21,660 bases of DNA from Protostelium mycophagum (lineage: Eukaryota; Evosea; Variosea; Protosteliida; Protosteliaceae), in contig KV921138.1 in assembly GCA_002081555.1 (NCBI GenBank), positions 1 to 21,660 on the forward strand, given 5' to 3'. The notes beneath the pieces are model-generated. The model worked only from the letters and a program-made list of their open reading frames with translations. It was not told where the DNA came from and searched no databases. Of the stretch, positions 1 through 9,928 are shown piece by piece. Made by a program: the position numbers and the translations under genes. How positions within the stretch are numbered: position 1 is the first letter of the stretch; each line of letters begins with the position of its first letter.

Positions 1-140
1 CATGGCAGTCAAGAGATAAAGTCACAACAAAATGAATCTTTTCAGCAAAGGCAGAATTTGAACATGATTCTGTGCATTTTTCGTCAAATATCTGGGTCTG
101 CGAAAGTTGGTATGTTCAATAAATTGTGTTGAGACTGTTT

Positions 141-230
141 TTGTCGACACAATACCTGGGGTGTCAACACAATACCTGGGGTGTCAACACAATACCTGAG
201 GTGTCAACACAATACCTGTGGTGTCGACAA
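141..230. repeat. Minisatellite, 20-bp unit, four copies
   Basis: Four head-to-tail units of the form gtgtcgacacaatacctggg (the second to fourth begin gtgtcaacac) at 141, 161, 181 and 201, followed by a partial unit at 221. Variation is confined to one or two bases per unit. There are no spacers, so this is a simple tandem array and not CRISPR-like. Confidence 0.9.
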
Positions 231-431
231 ATTGTATGACCGTTGGAACATATCCCGAAAATAAACTCAAATTATCTATTGTCGAATCACGAATTCTTCA
301 CCGTGTAAACTTCGATCTCTTTTGCTGTGAAATATTTCTCTCGGGTAAAGTGTTTCAGCCCAGTCTTCTGTGCGTCAAATATCTGGGTCTGCGAAAGTTG
401 GTATGTTCAATAAATTGTGTTGAGACTGTTT

Positions 432-481
432 TTGTCGACACAATACCTGTGGTGTCGACACAATACCTGGGGTGTCGACAA
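432..481. repeat. Minisatellite, same 20-bp unit, two copies
   Basis: Two units of the same 20-bp sequence (432-451 and 452-471) plus a partial unit. This is the counterpart, within the second large repeat, of the four-unit block at 141-230. The copy-number difference (2 versus 4) shows that the array changes length independently of its host repeat. Confidence 0.9.
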
Positions 482-527
482 AGTGTACATGACCGTTGGA
501 AAATATCCCGAAAATAAACTCAAATTA

Positions 528-533
528 TTTATT
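528..533 (-). promoter_or_regulatory. Candidate poly(A) signal for the BTB-TLDc gene
   Basis: TTTATT on the plus strand (AATAAA on minus) lies a few bases beyond the stop codon at 539-541. The equivalent position in the outer duplicate copy reads ttatctatt, so that copy lacks the exact hexamer. Assignment rests on motif and position only. Confidence 0.35.
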
Positions 534-538
534 GTGAA

Positions 539-1566
539 TCACGGATTCTTCACCGTGTAAACTTCGATCTCTTTTGCTGTGAAATATTTCTCTCGGGTAA
601 AGTGTTTCAGCCCAGTCTTCTGTGTATCCCTGAAATACCCTTGCTCAACATTCGTGAAGGACAACGAGTTCTCGTCTGCATTCTCTTTAACGTTTATGCT
701 GTTACAGCCGCCGTCGTATCCAAAAATAGGCAGTCTGTTCTCCATAGGCACCACATCATATCTATGGGTGTTAGAACCAATATGTGGTTCATGGTCGTAT
801 ATAGAGGGAGATAGACACGAAGAGGCAAATCTGACTCTTTTTCCATTGTAAATACACTTGTAGATGGTCGTCAAAAAACAACACCCTCTGATGATGTATT
901 CGAACTTGGCCTTACCGCTGATTTTTGTCAAACTCCACGGCCGCCATGAATCTTGTCGGCGGTACATGAAGAGGGTTGATCAACGTGAAAACAAAGGAAC
1001 CTCTGTCTCCATTCTGTTCTTGAGATAAAGAGTAAGGAGCAGCGGAGTACCCACCGAAAACGTCGCACCTTCTTTGGGATCTGATAATAGTCCAATTCCA
1101 CCTCCAGCATCCTCTTTTCGGTGGAAGACAAGCGGTCGATGCACAATTCTCCACAACGAATATAATCGAGAATTAGGCCGAAATGGGTGGGACTTCTATC
1201 GATGAAGTACTCGCCATTTTTGTCTGGCTGATGACCTCAGATCATTATTAATAAATGTCTTGCAGTTCTTACTTGCCATCTTCCACTGGAAAGCATTGCC
1301 GTAAAGAATGTATCTGGCTGGTGCAAGAGGACTTCTCTCGTGATAGAATAAACAGAGCCTCCCACGTTCAGATTAATCTTAGAGTTAGTCTTTGCTGCAT
1401 TTGTCTCCATTTCGTCGCACGTCTTCTTCCATTCATTGCGGAGATCCTTCAACTTCTTGATCTGTTGCTTAATCGAAGCCATTGTCTTCTTCATCGATTG
1501 GCACCCCTCGTTATATTGTGCGATGAGTTCATCTGTGCTATCAACTGCAGCTCTCGACCTCTTCAT
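539..1566 (-). CDS. BTB/T1 (KCTD-like) and TLDc domain protein
   Basis: The start is an ATG at 1566 (MKRSRAAVDS). A lysine-rich coiled coil follows to about residue 60, then a T1/BTB domain beginning INLNVGGSVYSITREVLL. A 48-nt intron (about 1225-1272, GTAAGA...TCAG) joins SSGRWQ to PDKNGEYFIDRSPTHF; the domain continues through LILDYIRCGEL. After it comes a TLDc fold: VFGGYSAAPYS, GSFVFTLINP, then LPIFGYDGGCNSINV and the typical end AKEIEVYTVKNP. T1/BTB domains oligomerise and often recruit cullin-3; TLDc domains are linked to oxidative-stress resistance and V-ATPase regulation. Two things are odd. The T1 and TLDc frames differ by one base near 1085, without an obvious good intron, and the N-terminal TLDc strands are missing. 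A second intron near 910-940 is also likely. Domain calls are firm; the exact splice pattern is not. Confidence 0.75.
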
Positions 1567-1830
1567 AATCTCTGATCTTTTGATTTTGTCGATCTAAACC
1601 CAAAACCCGGAAAGATGGACGTGAGATGTAACAATGAAATTCTGATTCTTTGATCTTGAACAGCTTTCCGGGTTTCGGTTGTTTTGGAGCCAAAGTGAGG
1701 TTTCCTGGGTTTCCTGGGCTGCCTTTGGGACAGATATTACCGCTATTCAAAATTTTACTCCCACGTGAGTTCAAATTTCAAACTTCGCGCCAGATTTCTG
1801 CGAAGAATTCGAACAAAAAAACTTCATCAG

Positions 1831-4800
1831 ATGAAGAGGCGAACCGCTTTGCTTGATGATGAGAACGAGAAGAGATCCTTATCGAGACAGTTCCAAATCA
1901 TAAATGAGAAAGGAAATCGGAGAACCAAGAGAGCTACTTTAGATGAAGAGAATGGCCACCCAAACATCACAGACGATCACAAACCAAAGAGGAGAAAAAA
2001 GGAATGTCTTTCTGAGAGTAAACAAAGCTTGGAAGAACCAAAATCGAGCGGTAGGACCAAAACGAAGACACAGACCCCTGTTATCGTAATAGAATCATCT
2101 GAGGAAGAGATGGATGATAACTCAGATTCTGAACACGAGGTGAAATCTCCTTCATCCGTTCTAATCAAGCCACGAGAGGAAAATGCTGAAGAGAAAACCA
2201 ATTCATTTTATCTTGGGCGGTTCATTTCACTGTGCGAGTCACAGGCTGAGTTAGATGTCACGGATTCTATCTATGAACAGGTGATCAGAGGAATGTTATC
2301 ATAATTATTGATGATCAACAGTTGGATATGAAAGAAGCTTGGCGACTTCTACAGGATAAAGTGATATCTTCTCATCTATTTACAGAAGATGATGGTTCTG
2401 TTTGGTGAATCTTCCACCATCTTTCAAATTCAAAAAGTGACAACCACAGGATCCGCTTCTTCTTGACCAAAACGGCCGTCGACAATGCGAAAGAGATGTC
2501 GGCGACATCTGTGGAGGATCTGCGTACCTTGGCTCAAAAATTAGATGAAGAAGACAAGAAAATGACAGAGACTGAGCTACTCCTGCGTTCCCTTCGTCCT
2601 TCAAGGTTAGCATAGAGACAATGTCTATTTTTGTTTCGTCTGCGATGTTTGTCTTTGTACATGTATTTCTCAGTCATTTTGGCGGGGAGAATGACCCCCA
2701 TAGGACCTTAGTATGTCGACAGGCGCAGCCAGAGGGTGTGTCTGTACAGCTCAAGAGCCACCAACTTGAAGCAATAGAGTGGATGAAGCATAGAGAGGAA
2801 GGGATGGAACCCCCTTGGGTCTGCAAAGAGAACGAAAGATTTTACTTCTCAAAAGGTGGCCCACTTTTCGTTCAAGATTTTTGGCGGGAAATTGAATTTT
2901 ACAGCGCCAAAAGGGTTCAGAGACAACATAAATGGATTTATTCTGCGTGAACAACAATTTATTCCAATAAAACCCGTGTCCAGGCCAACAAACTCCAACC
3001 AAACCAATATTAGAGGTGACATCTCCACATCAATAATGTCAAAGTGACATATGACAGGTGGCATATTGGCAGACGAGATGGGCCTTGGGAAAACATTGAC
3101 ATGCATCGGCCTTATTGCGGCAAATCCAAAGGTCGGAATCAAGCCTGCACATCCGAAGACACTTTCGAAAATTCAAAAGGGGCTCTCTGGACATGTGGCC
3201 AACAAGAGGTGCAAACTCGAAGATTTTTTTCTCTTTTGCAGAAGTGAGAAAATGTATATGAAAATATAAATAAATAATCGAGCATATAAAAGGGATCAAA
3301 CTCATATCAAATAAATATTTGGATAAACTGTTATAGAGTTCGAGGACAAGCCGAGCGGAATTCCTCGAAAGGAACCACAGACGAAGGAGATCTTGCCCAC
3401 TCTTGTGATATCTGCGACTCCCCAGCCGATGCCAATTACGATATCTCAACTTATGGAGTGTACTGTTCTTCGTGTCTGTCTCCGTTCATAAATACGGAGG
3501 TGAGTTTTTCAAATCAAATTTCGATTTTTGATGGTCAGATTTTTCTTTGGGTAGAAAATAACAAGAAAAGGTACCGAGCAAAAGTACATTGGTGATATGC
3601 CCCGAACCTATACAGCACCAATGGGAACAGGAGCTTCAGAGACATGGTATGACGTCATCATTACGTATATATGTCTGAGTTTTGTGGTGCTACTGGTAAG
3701 CAGTATATTGTGGCTTTGCCGCAAAGGATGAAATCTCCTTGCAATGGCTAGAACAATAAGATGTCACCTTGGCCAACACAAAAAAATAACTTATTTTAAT
3801 AAATCATTTTGTTCTCATTTCGTTCAGGTCTAAAATATTTCATTTATCAAGGTCTGCGCAAAGGCCTCGTCCACCCAATACAACTCGCCCAGTATGACAT
3901 CGTACTGACAAGTTATGACATCATGAAAAATGAGCTGGACAATATGATACCGGACATGGTGCTGGAAGACGTCAGAAATTATATGGGGGCACCTCTTAAA
4001 TTTGTAGAATGGCACCGCTGTATCCTTGATGAATGTCAGGTGAAATTTCGAGGAGCTTTCGTTGAAAATTCAAATAATCTCTGCGACCATGAAATTTCAC
4101 CCACTTTTATTGCGGATTTAAAGATATTTATATCATTTTGTGCTTTTTGGTGATTTTCAAAGCTGTTACAAAAAATTAATTCACACAGGCCGTCGAGCAG
4201 CTAACTTCCAAACTATCCAAAAGTGCCCTCAAGCTGACCTCTGAAATACAGTATTTTTCCCGCCATTTTTACATTCTTACAGTTGTAGATGGTGCGTTTC
4301 TGGAACCCCCATGAGGCAGGGAAACACGGACGATTTGTACGGACTGTTTCTATTTTTAGGTCACGGCGTCCTGGGGAATAAAGATTGGTGGAAGAAGCAC
4401 ACTGGGAGCATCAGAATGTCCACTCTGGCACATGAATTCAAGTGAGGATCTCATTCTTAAAAGTGTGAAAGTACATCTCGTGTTTATAGACAACAATAAT
4501 TTCCAAAGTATTTATTTCCGTTGCACACTACCAAGGTTACCACCAAGTTGGCGCGTCACACGAATCCATTAAAACTAATATAAAAAGGGTCTTGTCTTGG
4601 AGGAACACGAAAGAGGACGTGCAAGCAGAGATTGTCATCCCTGAACAATCCCACGACGTATGTAATTTTCATCCAAATTTCTCCCAGTTTTCACCTGATT
4701 CTCACTGAAATTTCTCTCGGTTCTCACTGAAATTTCATTGTAGACTTTGCGCAACACCCAGAGCCCCATAGAGAGGATCTTTTATTTGATGAGGCAGTAT

Positions 4801-7141
4801 GAAGGCTGCAAAGAGATGTCCTTGAGGCAATTGTCCAGCCATTTCACATTCGGAGCGGACGGATTTCCGCCGCCAACAACGAGGAAAGTGCACAAGCGTA
4901 AAATCGTGAGTTTTTTTTATAAAATAATATATATTGAGCATGTGACAGATGGTTGCGGGGAAGGGGAAGCCTTGGGACCCGGTACGACCTTATGACAATC
5001 TACAACTCGGGCATTTGTACAAACACCTTGTCCCGGCAATGAAAAGAAGATGCAAAGAACTGTACACTGAGGTACCAATTTCCAAGTGATATTTCACTGA
5101 CTCGTTGTAGATACATAAATATCTGAAAGTGTCAGAACAAGAAGAGTTATGCGACATCATTATCAAGGGAAGAGAACTTCTCCGAGATATCATAGGTGAA
5201 GACTGCGACATCTCCCCTTTGGACAGCTTGGAAGAATCCATGAAAGAACTTTACCAGGGTGTCAGCCAACTTCACCACGAAGCGTGAATTTTCGGCGAAT
5301 TTTCGAGATTACTTTGACGTCTACAACGATGTCTGATTGTTTCAGTTTTCTTACTGCAGCCCTTGACTCCAGGATTAAAAGTGCCCTTCGAGTCAAAGAT
5401 GACGAACTACCCACAACAATGACGGACCGTTGGGCACTGTTTTGGTAGGTTGAATTTGCGGTAAGATCGCGAGGAAATCACGTTAACGTGATACTACCGA
5501 TTACCGCCGTCCCATAATTCCTCGGAAGATGACATTTTCCAGGAACTTGCACTGGTCACGTGAGGAAGCTATCAAATGGATCCCGCTCCTTTCTTCATTG
5601 CCTCTTGGTGAATATTCTTGGAAAAAGAATTTTCTGATAATTTTCAGCCTCATCATCAAGTCACAAGTGTGTCCATTGCAGCGCAGAGCGCGCCATTCTT
5701 TGTTACAGACGGATTGGGAAAGTACGAATTTTCACCCAAATTTCTTCGAGTTACGTCTCATACGTAAATCCTGTCAGACTACAATTGACTTCTTCAGGAG
5801 GAGGTTTATCACATTTCGAGTGAAAGTGCAAGTTTTGAACGCTTGCATAAAGCTTATGGCGCCCGCATGTGGGCGACTTCCCAACACTGTAAGGGTGCCT
5901 TCGGCGAGTATAAATACAGATTATCACAACTGAAAGAGCACCTTGCCTCTCTGTGTTTTCTTCTTAGTATGCAGACGGATGAAAAATTCCAAGAGTACAA
6001 CGGATTACCGTTGACGAGGTATATTTTTATTTTTGAAGAGTTGCGACAGCGCTGCAACGAAAGAATCTTTCAACTATGAGGATTATAATTTAATCGTGGT
6101 AAAGCCACAAAAAACCAACATATTTTCTGGTACAAAATTTGTGCACAGATGATTTAGATTTCCCGCCAAAAAATTTTTAAAATCCAATAGTACGGGAAGT
6201 AAGACGGAAAAACTCGCCGAAAAAATGGAGGAGGTCAGAAAAGAAGGGGGTCTGACCATCATCGCGTCGGAATGGGGTGAAACATTAGATCTCATCTCAA
6301 AGAAATTGGACCAGCACAATATCCCAAAAGTTCACGCAAAGGGAGGGTCAAGATTAGAGGGCCACTTGAAAGGTCAGAAAATTTGAAATTTAAAACTGAG
6401 CTTTGCGCGGGATATTTTTCTAATCGTGTCTACGATGAGACGGTTTCATTTTAATGCGATTTGTAGATTTCAAATCTTCGTCGAAATTTCGGGTGTTATT
6501 GCTGCCCATGAAGCTGGGAAACAACGGACTTAATCTAATTGAAGCGAAAAATTTGATTCTATTCGAACCTTCATCAAGTCCAGCAGCAGAAGCCCAAGGT
6601 ATTTCGAAAGTTTTCATCCGGTTAGAAAATTCTAATTTCCTCAGTTTTCGGAAGAATTTATCGAATGGGGCAGACAAAAGAAACAAAAATAATCAGAATG
6701 GTCACAGAACACACCAAAGACGAAGAGTTTTACAACAAAAATATAGCTGCAGCACTGGTCAAAAACCAGGGGGAAATCCGCAAGGAGGTCGGTTGAAGAT
6801 GTCAAATTGACACGTCATGACAGTCATGACAGGTCATACAAGTCGAGGAAATTTCTTCGAAATTTCCGTGCGGAGTATTCAACGAAGAGTGGCGGATGAT
6901 CATCAAATCAGAGAGAGAAGCTTTACCGAAACTTCAAAGTTGTTTTGTGCTGCCTGACAAGGTGATTATTTTTCGTGCTAATCGGGCTGCACTGTGTCAG
7001 TGTTTGTGTTGCAAGGAATTCAATGTTTTTGGTATTTGCGGCGGCTTTGCCGGCCGCACCCGGCCGAAAATATTTTCAAAAATACCAGAAATTATTGGAA
7101 AATATCAAAAAAAATTCTTTTCGGCTTTAGAGCCCGTTTGA
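1831..7141 (+). CDS. SHPRH-like: SHPRH-like SNF2 family helicase, many exons
   Basis: The start is ATG 1831 (MKRRTALLDD). A basic, acidic N-terminus with a nuclear-localisation-like run KPKRRKK follows. Exons traced by frame: 1831-2280, 2322-2404, 2438-2605, 2704-2855, 2905-3015, 3058-3208, 3337-3499, 3571-3646, 3828-4039, 4189-4250, 4289 onward and others. SNF2 motifs in order: I GGILADEMGLGKT; a CDIC...CSSC zinc-binding segment (about 3400-3470) inserted where SHPRH carries its PHD finger; Ia TLVICPEPIQHQWEQEL; LTSYDI; II DECQ (SHPRH has DEAQ); III WCVSGTPM and DLYGLFLFLG. The C-terminal lobe shows LTIIASEWGETLDLIS, LLLPMKLGNNGLNLIEAKNL, then YRMGQTKETKIIRM. Order and wording match SHPRH, a nuclear E3/translocase acting on chromatin and PCNA. 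The RING normally just before the second lobe is not found. The last exon(s) after about 6787 are uncertain; 7141 is the end of the best open frame. Confidence 0.85.
5477..5492. repeat. Perfect 16-bp palindrome in an intron
   Basis: ATCACGTTAACGTGAT is its own reverse complement. It sits in an intron of the helicase gene, next to gcggtaagatcgcgagg and ttaccgccg, which are further GGTAA/TTACC words. Similar GTTAAC/GGTAAC-centred inverted repeats occur near 11220, 14767, 15030, 16325 and 20010. Confidence 0.8.
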
Positions 7142-7493
7142 AAATTCTACAGAATTTCAACAAAATATATTTTCAGAAAAGAAAATTGTGATGGAGCAAA
7201 TTTCACATTTTCCATATTTCTGCGAAAATATCTCGGCATATGTACACGTCGACACCCCCCACCCACCCACCCCAACATTTTTGACTGACAAAAATAGACC
7301 GGTACCTCCACATTCTTTCATTGTAGAGAGGGGACACACAGACACAACGAAGTAAAACTTGTCCTCTGGCTTGTCTGTCACTTCATTCCACGATATGACA
7401 TCACTTGGAACAGTTTCATCGCAGTGAATAGGCAAGTGTAATTTGACAGGACATGTCGTTTTGACACGAGTGTCATTTTGACATCGTTGTAGA
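7142..7493. other. Intergenic or 3'/5' untranslated stretch
   Basis: No convincing domain is seen. It contains a C-rich tract (ccccccacccacccacccc, about 7253-7272), a candidate acceptor attgtag at about 7320-7326 followed by an open frame to about 7435, and several TGACA/TGTCA words just upstream of the ankyrin-like gene. The open piece could be a last helicase exon or a first exon of the ankyrin-like gene; frames do not settle it. Confidence 0.4.
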
Positions 7494-7959
7494 ATGTGGC
7501 GAGAAATTGGACTCGGTGTGATGATCAAAACGCACGAACTTCCGTGCCTTTTGGCAACAGAAGTTTGCTCCGGAAGATTTTATACCGGAGAATCCCTCTT
7601 GCAAAAAAATCGAGAAGATCCGAAAGATCTTTTCTACGTTCTTGGCGCGGTCTGTACTACCGGAAATATCGATTCGGTTAGATTTTTATTAGAAAAAATT
7701 CACTGCACAGGTGATTTATTTCAATTCTATTTTAAAAAGTTCACATCCCGCAGAGGAAATGCTCGATTTCGCCTTGGGATTGGCACTCTTCCACAAACAT
7801 TTCGATTTGTGCAGAATTCTGATTGAATCTGGGGCAAACGAGCAAGCCAGGGCGATCGACTTCAGCTTCTCTTCTGAACGCGGCATCAGAGTGCAAGACG
7901 TGTTGATTAGCATCGAAAAATCTTACCAGAAATACGTGTCATTTGGAGAGAAGGCGTGA
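7494..7959 (+). CDS. Small ankyrin-repeat-like protein
   Basis: Two exons are read: 7494-7710 and 7754-7959, joined across a 43-nt intron (GTGATT...CCGCAG) that keeps frame. The stop is TGA at 7957. The product is about 140 residues starting MWREIGLGVMIK. It contains two repeats of ankyrin type: FYVLGAVCTTGNIDSVRFLL and DFALGLALFHKHFDLCRILI, the second followed by ESGANEQA. Ankyrin repeats are binding modules; no catalytic motif is present. A perfect acceptor (TTGTAG) immediately precedes the ATG, so the true protein may have an upstream exon and more repeats. Confidence 0.6.
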
Positions 7960-8093
7960 TGGTTCTATTTTATGTCCATAAAGAACAAAATTTCGGGTTT
8001 TTTGCATTTTTTGTGGAAAATATTTTGTGGAAAATATTTCTTGGGATCTGTCTCAAATACAACAGAGAGATGCAAATAAGCTCAATAATCTCA

Positions 8094-8099
8094 TTTATT
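8094..8099 (-). promoter_or_regulatory. Candidate poly(A) signal, minus strand
   Basis: TTTATT on plus (AATAAA on minus) lies about 28 bases past the stop codon at 8127-8129 of the minus-strand gene, a usual distance for a cleavage/polyadenylation signal. Called on motif and position only. Confidence 0.4.
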
Positions 8100-8126
8100 T
8101 GTACAATGTCTTTATCTCGATGCTGC

Positions 8127-9748
8127 TTATCTATTTCTATTATTGCGTCCCAATGGGTCTCTGTGCAAGATTAGAATTCGAATGTTCAAAGCTTGGTTCA
8201 GATCCGGTTGGACAAAACGCACCTTGAAAATATTTGTGAGGCAAATCTCGCCAGCCGTTGTAGAAGGCCGTGGAACAAGCCCACGAAAGCTTTTCAACTT
8301 GAGAGCAGCATCCTCTTCTGCCTCAGTGACAGATTGGTCCGCACTGATATGAGTCAAAAGATTGTAATTTTGGCGGGAAAATGTGGCGGAAACCCACTTG
8401 ATGACGTCATAGACGAAACGGAAGATTCTTCTGGAATCGTCGTCCATCGAGACTTGTATCATTCTTTCAGCGGGCCCAGCGTCCCTCGGGGGAATGTTTA
8501 CGAAGTAATGTGTTCCTAGAACTGTCAAGATGACACGTCATCTTGACAGGTGTCACTCACCCACTGCGGTGGGCTCTGAAGAGAAGGGGTAGAGGGGTGT
8601 ACTTTGGTCTAACCAGAATTGTGGGCGTCTGCCCATTCCTTGAACCGATATTCTGGTGCACGTGTAATTCCACGAAAACCCCCATAGTGGCTCCGCCACA
8701 ACATCAGGCTGAGAACTCAGCCGTTGTAGTGCGGTCAGGGCGTCTTCCGCTGCAACATCCCTGGTCCTGCATGGGTTCAATCTCTCCCCCCGACCATCTT
8801 TTCGCCTACCTTTGTTTCTTCTTCGGGGACCCTCCGCATTCTCTACAGGGTGAGGGTGAGGGTGAGGGTGAGGGTGGCGTTGAACCGCTATCTTCGAGCT
8901 GATTTTGCTGTGGCTCTTCCCTGACCCTACGACCCAACAGGCTCTGCAAGCCACCCACAGAGTGGTCGCTTGGCAACTTTTTTGTTCCAAGAACAAGATC
9001 ACCCACGATCACCCCACCAGGTCCTTCGATTCTCAGCACGGTAGTGACGCATGATGGTATTTACCGACAATTCTGAGGGAAAGGCGAGATTCTTGAGGAA
9101 GTCCAATTGCTCTGCGTCCGTTCACCAACCAAAAAGAAAACCCAGTCGATTCGATCTGTAATGTGTCAAGTGTTGTCATAAATGAATAAAGAGTATTCAC
9201 CTTGACATCTTTCATGCCAGCCTCTGGAGGGTGTATGGTGGCTTTGAACACGATTTTCGAGCTTTCTCCCTCATAGAAGGCGACACCTAGGTTGTCAGGA
9301 CTTTTGTGCGACATCACGTCCGTTCGTACCTTCATGCGTCGGTTTGGACACGCTCGTCGCAGTCTGTCCTCTATATGTTTGCATGACCATTTTCAAGTCA
9401 CTCATTCCAAGTCCTACGACTGAGATGGAGATAGGTCTACCTGGCTCCACCACTGCCTTTGTGCACTTGAAGGCTGGTGTCAATCCGTTCGCCAACATAA
9501 TGTATCCTCTGTGAATTAATCGCTCGACTTCGCTGTCCGTCTTACATCGTCTTTTCGTGAGTGTCCTGCCGGATTTTTCGGTCGGACAAAAAAATCGTGA
9601 AGAACTCATTTTCCGGGAGCTCGTGTCCGGCAGTTGCAGTTGCGCATAATATCCTCTTAGGATCTCTCCTTAGGACTGAATATGACATGAAATACAATGT
9701 GGTCTGTTCTTTTAGAGTTGTGACGTCTCTGTACATGCTCATGTACAT
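8127..9748 (-). CDS. Unrecognised multi-exon protein, proline/serine-rich middle
   Basis: I do not recognise the family. The start is ATG 9748 (MYMSMYRDVTTL). A continuous product of roughly 420 residues can be followed through short introns: a 41-nt one after QDTHEKT, one before KDRLRRACPNRRMKVRTDV, a 45-nt one after GMKDVK, a 41-nt one giving SLRIVGPGGVIVGDLVLG, one after KKKQR, the hairpin intron at 8522, and one after VYDVI. The middle alternates hydrophobic and polar residues (VAFYEGESSKIVFKATIHPP; FSFWLVNGRRAIGL), suggesting a beta-sandwich. A PSPSPSPS stretch and a basic KKKQR follow. The C-terminal part (WGFSWNYTCTRI; THYFVNIPPRDAGPAERMIQ) is also unfamiliar. It may be a nuclear beta-sandwich protein, but this is only a guess. 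The final exon is uncertain. Confidence 0.5.
8522..8549. repeat. Perfect 13-bp inverted repeat filling a mini-intron
   Basis: CTGTCAAGATGAC and GTCATCTTGACAG are perfect 13-bp arms around a 2-base centre. On the minus strand the region reads as a 39-nt intron, GTGAGTGACAC followed by the hairpin, whose last three bases CAG are the 3' splice site. Removing it joins SSEPTAV to VLGTHYFV in frame, so the intron call is supported independently of the repeat. Confidence 0.8.
8848..8876. repeat. GGGTGA hexamer microsatellite inside coding sequence
   Basis: Four to five tandem copies of GGGTGA on plus. On the minus strand they encode the Pro-Ser alternation (PSPSPSPSP) of the unrecognised protein. 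Length changes in multiples of six bases would preserve the frame. Confidence 0.85.
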
Positions 9749-9798
9749 CTCCGACTGGGTGTTAATTGTAAATTTCAGTAAAAAGAGTTTGAAAATTC

Positions 9799-9805
9799 AA
9801 AAAAA
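9799..9805 (-). terminator. RNA polymerase III T-run terminator of U6
   Basis: Seven consecutive A on plus (T on minus) directly follow the 3' end of the U6 sequence. This is the standard Pol III stop and also supplies the U-tail of U6. Confidence 0.85.
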
Positions 9806-9906
9806 TTGGGTTCTTCTCGATTTGCGTGTCATCCTTGCGCACAGGGGCCATGCTAATCTTCTCTGTAGATATCCAATTTTAATGTTTCCTTGATATCTCA
9901 AGGCCC
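9799..9906 (-). ncRNA. U6: U6 spliceosomal snRNA
   Basis: Read on minus from about 9906, the RNA opens with a perfect 5' stem-loop (CCTTGA/TCAAGG with a 4-base loop, 9888-9903). Then come ATTAAAATTGGA, the ACAGAGA box within CTACAGAGAAGATTAGCATGG, the catalytic AGC triad, CCCCTG and CGCAAGGATGACACGCAAAT, and it ends in a run of seven T. This is almost identical to U6 of animals and plants through the core, and the length (about 108) is the usual one. Differences are a two-base insertion (CCCCTGTGCGCAAGG) and TATC in place of ACGA before the ACAGAGA box. U6 forms the catalytic core of the spliceosome with U2. A TATA box at 9929-9936 and a T-run terminator indicate RNA polymerase III transcription. 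Confidence 0.95.
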
Positions 9907-9928
9907 GAAAGACGCTTTGAAACTGGGG

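Larger units (their letters stand above)
82..625. repeat. Tandem duplication of the 3' end of the BTB-TLDc gene
   Basis: Two long direct repeats begin with the same words (cgtcaaatatctgggtctgc) at 82 and 373, a period of 291 bases. Both contain the 20-bp minisatellite block, then a block starting near accgttgga, then the segment ttcaccgtgtaaacttcgat through cagtcttctgtg (about 295-372 and 545-625). On the minus strand that last segment encodes the final ~27 residues of the TLDc domain. The copies differ mainly in minisatellite number and a few substitutions, so the duplication looks recent. The outer copy keeps an open reading frame with its own stop codon. Confidence 0.85.

Noticed and set aside
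141-481. CRISPR-like regular repeats
   Set aside because: The units are 20 bp head to tail with no spacers, in a eukaryotic intron-rich context; this is a minisatellite.
1255-1575. A 106-residue plus-strand open frame
   Set aside because: It is antisense to the coiled coil and first half of the T1/BTB domain, which are clear on the minus strand.
7253-7272. C-rich tract as a possible telomere-like or G-quadruplex element
   Set aside because: Only one irregular run of cccaccc; no repeated telomeric unit and no second tract nearby.
8543-8902. A plus-strand open frame containing Gly-Glu repeats
   Set aside because: It is antisense to the exons encoding the Pro-Ser stretch and the following segment, which splice in frame with their neighbours on minus.
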